Positions 58,421 to 64,000 of a DNA stretch of 64,000 nucleotides are shown here, piece after piece. Source of the stretch: Clavibacter nebraskensis NCPPB 2581. GTDB lineage: Bacteria; Actinomycetota; Actinomycetes; Actinomycetales; Microbacteriaceae. The position numbers and the translations under genes are program-made. The stretch's first letter is position 1. The number at the start of each line of letters is the position of its first letter. The stretch spans positions 124,001 through 188,000 of the forward strand of contig NC_020891.1 of NCBI RefSeq assembly GCF_000355695.1, given 5' to 3'. Below the pieces are notes generated by a model that saw only the letters and a list, made by a program, of their open reading frames with translations, was not told the DNA's origin and searched no databases.

Positions 58421-59941
58421 ATGGTCGCAGTGTCAGTGGTCGTCGCGGTGTGGCTGCTCGCCGCCGCCGTGGCGGCGTCGCCCGGGATCCCCGCCGGCGG
58501 GTCGGCCCGCGTCGCCGTCGGCCTCGGCGGCGTCGGGGTCGGCGCGGCCGTCACGCTCGTCGCGCTGCGCGGCGCGGGCGACGTCGACGTCGCCTGGGCC
58601 GCGGCGCTCGCCGCGGTGCTCATCGCCGGTCTGAGCACCGGGATCCAGCGCTTCGCGGTCGCCCACCTCCGCGCCGATCCGCGTCAGCGCTGGTTCGTCG
58701 TCGGGGTCAACCTGCTGACGGCCTCCTCCGTCGGCGTCGTGCTCGCGCCCAGCGTCCTGTGGTTCGCGGTCGCCTGGTCCGCCGCGGGCGCCTCCCTGCT
58801 GATGCTGCTCGCCATGCAGCCCGGCTCGCGGCAGGCCCGCCAGGGCCTCGCCCGCGCCGCCGTGCAGCTCGGCGTCGGCGACCTCGCGCTCTGGTCCGCC
58901 GTCGTCGCCCTCGCCGCCTGGGCCGGCGGCGACGTGAGCTGGGACCGGATCGGCGCGGTCGCGGCGGCGCTCCCCGCGGGACCGGCGATGACGGTGGCCG
59001 TGCTCCTCGTCGCGGCGGGCGCGTCCCGGGCGGCGCAGGTGCCGTTCCACGGCTGGCTGCCGATGACGCTCGCCGCGCCCACGACGGTGTCCGCGATCAT
59101 GCACGCCGGCGTCGTGAACGCCGCCGCCTTCCTCGTGATCCGGTTCGCCGAGACGGTCACGGCGCAGCCCGTCGCCATGCTGCTGCTCGGGATCCTCGGC
59201 GCCGCGAGCATGCTGTGCGGCGCCGCCGGGTACCTGGTGCGCCCCGACCTCAAGGGCCGGCTCGTGGCATCCACCACCGCGCAGATGGGCGTCATGCTGG
59301 TCGCCCTCGCGGTCGGCGCCTGGGGAGCCGCGCTGTTCCACCTGATCGGCCACGGGATCTACAAGGCGCGCCTCTTCCTGCGCGCCGGCGACCAGATCGA
59401 CGACATGCGCCGCGCCCAGGCGGCGCCGGCGGCGGAGCGGGCGTCGTCGCCGGTGCGGGCGGCCGCGGTGGCCGCCGCGGTCATCGTCCCCGGTGCCGGG
59501 ATCCTCGCGGCGACGTGGCTCGCGGACGTGCCGTCCACCTCGTCCGGCGTGCTGCTCGACGCCTACGGGTGGATGACCGCCGGCCTCCTCCTCCACGGCG
59601 CGCTCACCACCCGGGCCGCGTCCGCCGGGCTGCGCGTGCTCCTCCTCCCCGCGGCGGCGGCGGCCGCGGCGGCCTACGCCGTCGTCGTGCACGCGTTCGA
59701 CGCGCTCGTCTCCTCCGACGTGCCCGCCGCCGCGGCGCCGGATCCCGGCTGGGTCGTGCTCGTGCCGTTGCTCCTCGTCGGCGCCCTCTCGCTGCTGCCC
59801 CGCATGCGCGTCGCCGGATCCTCCCGCCTCTACGGCTGGGTGACCCTCCTCGCCGGCTCACCCGTCCCACGCGTCCGGTCGGACGCCGCGCCCCGTCCCC
59901 GCCCTGCCACATCCGCCCCGATCATCCAGGAGCTCGCATGA
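58421..59941 (+). CDS. dabB: DabB-like proton-conducting membrane subunit (NuoL/MrpA family)
   Basis: The 506-residue protein has about 13-14 hydrophobic helices and the proton_antipo_M fold of NuoL: LLVAAGASRAAQVPFHGWLP, then MTLAAPTTVSAIMHAGVVNA, with the conserved Lys/His positions of the proton channel, and FHLIGHGIYKARLFLRAGDQ. As DabB it couples the proton gradient to bicarbonate hydration by DabA. ATG 58421 has GGAGGG upstream. Its stop overlaps the DabA start by four bases (ATGA). A lone NuoL-like gene next to a DUF2309 gene is diagnostic of the DAB system; other complex I genes are absent. Confidence 0.92.
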   Translation: MVAVSVVVAVWLLAAAVAASPGIPAGGSARVAVGLGGVGVGAAVTLVALRGAGDVDVAWAAALAAVLIAGLSTGIQRFAVAHLRADPRQRWFVVGVNLLTASSVGVVLAPSVLWFAVAWSAAGASLLMLLAMQPGSRQARQGLARAAVQLGVGDLALWSAVVALAAWAGGDVSWDRIGAVAAALPAGPAMTVAVLLVAAGASRAAQVPFHGWLPMTLAAPTTVSAIMHAGVVNAAAFLVIRFAETVTAQPVAMLLLGILGAASMLCGAAGYLVRPDLKGRLVASTTAQMGVMLVALAVGAWGAALFHLIGHGIYKARLFLRAGDQIDDMRRAQAAPAAERASSPVRAAAVAAAVIVPGAGILAATWLADVPSTSSGVLLDAYGWMTAGLLLHGALTTRAASAGLRVLLLPAAAAAAAAYAVVVHAFDALVSSDVPAAAAPDPGWVVLVPLLLVGALSLLPRMRVAGSSRLYGWVTLLAGSPVPRVRSDAAPRPRPATSAPIIQELA

Positions 59942-62379
59942 CCACCCTGTCCCCACCCCAGGTCCGGGCGCATGTCGCCGGGGCGGCCCGGTCGGTCGCC
60001 CCCACGTGGCCCCTGACGTCCTTCATCGCGGTCAACCCCATGTCGGGATACCAGGACCGGCCGTTCCACGAGCTCGCCGCCTCGGCGGGGGAGTGCCCGG
60101 CGATGCCGGAGGCGCACTACCTCCGCGCCGCGGAGCGCGGCGAGATCCCGCCCGCCGCCCTCCGCGCCGCGCTCCAGCAGGTGGTCCCGGAGCTCGCGCG
60201 GGACGACGCCTCGGGCGGGTCGGCGATCGCCGCCCTCGACATCGCGATGGCCGCCCTCCGGCAGCCGCCGCCGTCCGCGGGCGACGAGGGGGCGGGGGAC
60301 GACGCCGGCGAGCCCGCGGACCAGCACCTCGCGAGCGTCCTCGCCCGCTTCCACGCCGACCCTGTCTGGGCACCGCCCGCCGCCGGATCCCTGTACGCCC
60401 GGTTCCGTGACCTCAGCGCCCACGACCCCGCGCTGCCGCGCCGCGCCCGCCGCGCGCTCGCCGCCCTGCCGGAGTCACCCGAGGGCGCGATCGCCGAGAT
60501 CATGGCCCTCCACGGCATCACGCCGCAGCGTCGCGAGCCGGTGATGGCGCAGCAGCTGCACGCGCTGCCCGGATGGGCGAGCCACATCGCCTGGCGCGCC
60601 ACCCGCGTCGGCGACGCCACGCTGACGGACCTCGTCGCGTGCCGGCTCAGCCTGCTCCACGTCCTCGGCCTCGCGGTGGACGCGCCCGTCGAGCGCGAGC
60701 CGAGGGCCCCCGCCCTCGACCGCCACTGGGCCCTCCGCGTCGCGCGCACCTGCGCCGGGACGGGCGTCGACGGCGTCGACTCGAGCGCCTACGTCGCCAC
60801 CGCCCGGGTCCTGCGCCACCTGGACCCGACCACCCGGAGGATGGTGTGGCAGACGGCCACCGAGGTGGCCTACCGCGACGGGCTCATGGCCGAGCTGGAG
60901 CGGGCCGCCCGGGCCCGCGCCGCCGACGCCGTGTCGCCGCCCGAGCCCGTCGAGGCGCAGGTGGTGTTCTGCATCGACACCCGCTCGGAGGGCCTGCGCC
61001 GCCACCTCGAGGAGCACGCGGGCATCCGCACCCTGGGCATCGCCGGCTTCTTCGGGGTGCCGCTGCGCCACACGCCGCTGTTCGCGCGGTCGCCGCGCGA
61101 GCAGTTCCCCGCGTTGCTCAGCGACGGCGTCGCCAGCGGCGAGCGGGCCGTCGACCCCGAGGGGGCGCGCCGCGCCGGTGCCCGCGCGGCGCTCGCCGGT
61201 GCGGCGCGCTCCGTCGTCCGGACGGCAGCGGGGACGCCGGCGTCGGCCTTCGGATGGGCCGAGATGGCCGGCTGGGGATCCCTCCTCTCCCGCCTGGCGC
61301 GGCCCGTCGCCGGCGCGCTCGGCGGCGAGGCCGCTGCGCCGCCCGCCACCACGGTGGACGTGTGCGAGCGCCTGTCCCTCGACGAGCGCGCGGCGGTCGC
61401 GGAGTCGATCCTCCGCATGATGGGCCTCACCGACTTCGCCCCGCTCGTGGTCCTCGCGGGCCACCGCTCCGCGACGCGGAACAACCTGCACCGCGCCGCG
61501 CTCGACTGCGGGGCGTGCGGCGGGAACGCCGGCGGGGTCAACGCCCGGGCCGCCGCGGCCATCTGCGACGACCCCGCCGTCCGCGGGCGGCTCGCCGAGC
61601 GCGGCCTCCGGATCCCCGACGGCACCTGGTTCGTCGCCGCCGAGCACGAGACGACGACCGACGCCTTCCACGTGCTCGACGACCACCTCATCCCCGACTC
61701 GCACCGCGGCTACGTCGACCGCGTGCGGCTCGTGGCGTCCGTGGCCGGCCATGCGCTGGTCGACGAGCGCCGGCTGGCGCTCCCCGGCGGCAGCCGGCAG
61801 ACCGTCGAGCGCGTGCGCCGCCGGGCCGAGGACCGGTCGGAGATGTACCCGGAGGCCGGCCTCGCGGACAACGCCGCGCTGATCATCGCGCCGCGCGAGA
61901 TCACCCGGGGTGCGGACCTCGGTCGCCGCGTCTTCCTGCACGACTACGACCCGGCGGCCGACCCCGACGGCTCGGCGCTGACGAACATCATGACCGCGCC
62001 GCTCATCGTCGCCCAGTGGATCAACGCGCAGTACTACTTCTCGACCATCCACCCCCACCGCCACGGCGCGGGCAGCAAGACCGTCCACAACCCCGTCGGC
62101 GACATCGGCGTGATCGCCGGCCACACGGGCGACCTGCGGACGGGCCTCCCCTGGCAGTCGGTCGCGGCGGGCGACGAGCTGCTGCATACGCCGCTGCGGC
62201 TCAGCGTCCTCATCCAGGCGCCCCTCGACCGCGTCGAGCGGATCGTCTCCGCGACCGACGCCCTCCGTTCCCTGCTCGACGGGGGATGGATCACCCTCCA
62301 CGCCCGAGAGGACGCGGACCACCCGTGGCGGCAGCACCGCAGCGGCGGCTTCACCACCGACGAGAGGAACCACGCATGA
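59938..62379 (+). CDS. dabA: DabA, DUF2309 zinc protein (inorganic-carbon accumulation)
   Basis: The 813-residue protein has the DabA core. The zinc/active-site residues align with those known from Halothiobacillus DabA (C351, D353, H524, C539). Here they are C345 and D347 in VVFCIDTRSEGLRRHLEE, H509 in VVLAGHRSATRNN and C524 in ALDCGACGGNAGG, with the same C-x-D and 15-residue H-C spacings. The beta-carbonic-anhydrase-like site turns CO2 to bicarbonate in a one-way, proton-coupled manner with DabB. It is translationally coupled to DabB before and to a PII-like protein after. It should supply bicarbonate for anaplerotic carboxylation in this heterotroph, since no RubisCO is seen here. Confidence 0.95.
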   Translation: MTTLSPPQVRAHVAGAARSVAPTWPLTSFIAVNPMSGYQDRPFHELAASAGECPAMPEAHYLRAAERGEIPPAALRAALQQVVPELARDDASGGSAIAALDIAMAALRQPPPSAGDEGAGDDAGEPADQHLASVLARFHADPVWAPPAAGSLYARFRDLSAHDPALPRRARRALAALPESPEGAIAEIMALHGITPQRREPVMAQQLHALPGWASHIAWRATRVGDATLTDLVACRLSLLHVLGLAVDAPVEREPRAPALDRHWALRVARTCAGTGVDGVDSSAYVATARVLRHLDPTTRRMVWQTATEVAYRDGLMAELERAARARAADAVSPPEPVEAQVVFCIDTRSEGLRRHLEEHAGIRTLGIAGFFGVPLRHTPLFARSPREQFPALLSDGVASGERAVDPEGARRAGARAALAGAARSVVRTAAGTPASAFGWAEMAGWGSLLSRLARPVAGALGGEAAAPPATTVDVCERLSLDERAAVAESILRMMGLTDFAPLVVLAGHRSATRNNLHRAALDCGACGGNAGGVNARAAAAICDDPAVRGRLAERGLRIPDGTWFVAAEHETTTDAFHVLDDHLIPDSHRGYVDRVRLVASVAGHALVDERRLALPGGSRQTVERVRRRAEDRSEMYPEAGLADNAALIIAPREITRGADLGRRVFLHDYDPAADPDGSALTNIMTAPLIVAQWINAQYYFSTIHPHRHGAGSKTVHNPVGDIGVIAGHTGDLRTGLPWQSVAAGDELLHTPLRLSVLIQAPLDRVERIVSATDALRSLLDGGWITLHAREDADHPWRQHRSGGFTTDERNHA

Positions 62380-62693
62380 ACCCCCTGGCAGAGATGACCC
62401 GCATCGAGGTGGTGGCCAGCGCCGCCCTGAGCGCATCGGTGCACGAGCTGATCCGCTCCGCGCAGGCGACCGGGTACACGAGCGTCGCCGGCGTGTCCGG
62501 CGTCGGGCACTCGGGCGCGCACAACGGCCCGCATCCGTTCAACGACCACGACGCCCTGGGCATGACCATCACGGTCCTCCCGCACGAGCGCGCCGAGCCC
62601 CTCATCGAGGCCCTGCGTACCCTGCTCGAGGGCGGGAGCGGGGTGATGTTCGTCTCGGACGTGCGCGTGTCGCGTCCCGACCACTTCCGGTGA
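62376..62693 (+). CDS. PII-like signalling protein of the DAB operon
   Basis: The 105-residue protein has the PII-like ferredoxin fold: MTRIEVVASAALSASVHELI, then YTSVAGVSGVGHSGAHNGPH, a T-loop-like segment, and ITVLPHERAEPLIEALRTLL, then VMFVSDVRVSR. The position in DabA's operon recalls PII-like partners of bicarbonate transporters (CPII, SbtB), which bind bicarbonate or adenine nucleotides and control transport. Here it overlaps both neighbours (ATGA before, GTGA after). Its control of DabAB is an inference. The T-loop lacks the classical uridylylated Tyr, so it is not GlnB/GlnK. Confidence 0.82.
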   Translation: MNPLAEMTRIEVVASAALSASVHELIRSAQATGYTSVAGVSGVGHSGAHNGPHPFNDHDALGMTITVLPHERAEPLIEALRTLLEGGSGVMFVSDVRVSRPDHFR

Positions 62694-63556
62694 CGGACGC
62701 GGACGCCCTCGAGCCGTACCGCGGCGCGACCGTCGTGTTCGCGACCCGGCACGGCAAGGAGCGGCAGGCGGTCGCGCCCTTCCGCGAGCTGCTCGACGCG
62801 CGGGTCGTCGCGCCGGAGGACATCGACACGGACCGCTTCGGCACCTTCACGGGCGACGTGCCGCGAACGGGGACCCCGTGGCGGACGGCGCTCGACAAGG
62901 CCCGCCTCGGGGTCGAGCTCACGGGCGTCCCGCTCGCGCTCGCCTCCGAGGCGAGCTACGGCGGCGCCTGGTGGGCGGGGATGCACCACGAGCTGCTGCT
63001 GTTCCACGACGGCACGCGCGGCATCACGCTGACAGAGGAGGCGAGCGGGGCGTCGGCCGATCCCGGCGCCCGGGTCGTCGGATCCGTCGACGAGGCGCTC
63101 GCCGCGGCGGCGCGGTTCGGGTTCCCGGGCGTCCACGCCGTCGCGGTCGCCGGGGATGCACCGCGCGTGGTCGCCCGCAAGGGGCTCGCCGACCCGGACG
63201 CGCTCGCGGCGGCCGTGGAGGAGCTGCTCGGCACCGGCGGCGGGCCCGAGCGCGGCGGCGCGCCCGTGCGCGTGGGGCCCGACCACCGTGCCCACGCGGA
63301 TCCCCCGCGGCAGCGCGTGATCGCGGGGCTCTGCCGGCGCATGGCCGAGCGCCTCACCCGCCCGTGCCCGGACTGCCGGATGCCCGGCTGGGGCCTCGTC
63401 GACGTCGAGCGCGGGCTGCCGTGCGGCCTGTGCGGGACGCCGACGGCCGCGGTCGCCGCCGACGTGCACGGCTGCGGGGCGTGCGGCGCCACCCGGGCCG
63501 TGCCGCGCGCCGAGCGCGCCGTCGATCCGCGCTGGTGCGACGCCTGCAACCCCTGA
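62690..63556 (+). CDS. DUF6671 family protein with a C-terminal zinc ribbon
   Basis: The 288-residue protein starts at GTG 62690, overlapping the PII-like stop. Its N-terminal part, YRGATVVFATRHGKERQAVA, then FRELLDARVVAPEDIDTDRF and GTFTGDVPRTGTPWRTALDK, matches the DUF6671 fold. The last 65 residues hold four Cys pairs: CPDC, CGLC, CGAC and WCDAC, likely two zinc sites. Its function is unknown. Being fourth in a tightly coupled DAB operon suggests a role in inorganic-carbon uptake or in sensing it, which I know of no report for. It ends 52 bases before a strong terminator. Confidence 0.78.
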   Translation: MTDADALEPYRGATVVFATRHGKERQAVAPFRELLDARVVAPEDIDTDRFGTFTGDVPRTGTPWRTALDKARLGVELTGVPLALASEASYGGAWWAGMHHELLLFHDGTRGITLTEEASGASADPGARVVGSVDEALAAAARFGFPGVHAVAVAGDAPRVVARKGLADPDALAAAVEELLGTGGGPERGGAPVRVGPDHRAHADPPRQRVIAGLCRRMAERLTRPCPDCRMPGWGLVDVERGLPCGLCGTPTAAVAADVHGCGACGATRAVPRAERAVDPRWCDACNP

Positions 63557-63607
63557 GCGCGGTCGTGCCGACGACCGCGCCGCCGCTGCACCACCCGCAT
63601 CGCGCGC

Positions 63608-63645
63608 GACGACGGCCGGATCCCCCAGGGGATCCGGCCGTCGTC
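63608..63645. terminator. 18-bp perfect stem terminator (bidirectional)
   Basis: GACGACGGCCGGATCCCC, loop CA, GGGGATCCGGCCGTCGTC is a perfect 18-bp stem. It lies between the DUF6671 gene (plus) and a convergent MDR gene (minus). No U tract follows. Placement and strength make it a likely bidirectional terminator. Confidence 0.8.
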
Positions 63646-63662
63646 ATGCGCGCGCCCGCGGC

Positions 63663-64000
63663 TCAGGGCAGCACGACCACCTTCCCGGCGATCCGCCCGG
63701 CCTCGGCCTCGGCGTGCAGCGCGGGCAGCTCGGCCAGCGGGATCCGCCGGGTCACCTCGACCGTGAGCTCGCCCGCGTCGACGAGCGCCACCAGCTCGAC
63801 GAGCCGCGCGCGGTCCGGCAGCACGAAGACGGTCGCCGCGCGCACGCCGCGCGCGGCGTCGTCGGGCGTCGCCATGAACGCGGTGGTGCTGACCACCGCG
63901 CCGCCGTCGCGCACCGCGGCCACAAGGGACGCGAAGGCCTCCGGCTCGATGGGCGCCAGGTTGAGGAGCACGTCCACCTGCCCGTCGAGCGCGGCGAGCA
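63663..64000 (-). CDS. MDR family oxidoreductase, C-terminal part (runs off the window)
   Basis: The visible 112 residues read LAALDGQVDVLLNLAPIEPE, then FASLVAAVRDGGAVVSTTAF and LTVEVTRRIPLAELPALHAE, and end AGRIAGKVVVLP. This is the last third of an NADP-dependent alcohol-dehydrogenase-like protein of the quinone-oxidoreductase kind: part of the Rossmann fold and the final substrate-domain strands. The start and N-terminal domains lie beyond 64000. Substrate unknown. Confidence 0.82.
   Translation of the reverse strand, partial: LAALDGQVDVLLNLAPIEPEAFASLVAAVRDGGAVVSTTAFMATPDDAARGVRAATVFVLPDRARLVELVALVDAGELTVEVTRRIPLAELPALHAEAEAGRIAGKVVVLP

Overview
The window is a high-GC actinobacterial chromosome segment that looks like Microbacteriaceae, most probably Clavibacter or a close relative. 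This rests on GC-rich codon use with abundant GGATCC, dense overlapping operons, many TetR/SDR/MDR genes, and a CBM2-linker-expansin protein of the kind known from plant-associated Clavibacter. The genus is an inference; no rRNA or other marker gene is present.

Layout. 0-14.2 kb is ordinary metabolic chromosome: a Phd-like antitoxin, a GH2/Gfo-Idh sugar pair, an MMPL exporter with a divergent TetR, a dicarboxylate-type cluster (hydroxyacid dehydrogenase, MatC-like permease, PrpF isomerase, LysR), a LysE exporter, a collapsed hydroxyacyl-CoA dehydrogenase remnant, a flavodoxin-fold reductase and a PAP2 phosphatase. 14.2-21.2 kb is an accessory region of less GC-biased sequence. It holds a small helical DNA-binding-like protein, a GPGGG-repeat protein, a tandem pair of paralogous unknown proteins separated by a resolvase scrap, two damaged secreted-protein genes, a lipoprotein, an intact serine recombinase with a res-like repeat region, and the expansin. 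21.2-34 kb holds housekeeping and stress genes plus several small toxin-antitoxin-like modules: an orphan YefM-type tail, a Fic/antitoxin pair with a frameshifted toxin, and a nucleotidyltransferase/HTH pair. It also has an SMR pair and a glycosyltransferase.

34-50 kb contains a CE7 esterase, two SDR genes each divergent from a TetR gene with tandem palindromic operators, and a tightly overlapping peptide-type ABC operon (binding protein, two permeases, double ATPase, CocE/S15 hydrolase, TetR) with a perfect 20-bp palindrome at its head. A secreted protein/membrane protein pair and an APC permease follow. 50.2-53.1 kb is a second accessory patch with an sce7726-type protein and a beta-family (sce7725-type) protein on opposite strands with overlapping 3' ends, next to a DUF3892 protein. 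53.2-58.3 kb has an SDR, VOC, sigma factor/Ogt pair, an orphan response regulator and the remnant of an LPxTG surface protein.

The right end (58.4-63.6 kb) is a dissolved-inorganic-carbon uptake (DAB) operon: NuoL-like DabB, DabA with all four expected zinc/active-site residues, a PII-like protein and a DUF6671 zinc-ribbon protein. All four are linked by 4-nt stop/start overlaps, preceded by a recognisable promoter and followed by a strong hairpin.

Recurring themes are translational coupling by ATGA/GTGA overlaps, TetR genes with visible palindromic operators, and several genes broken by one-base indels in G/C homopolymers. The last could be true decay, phase variation or sequencing error.
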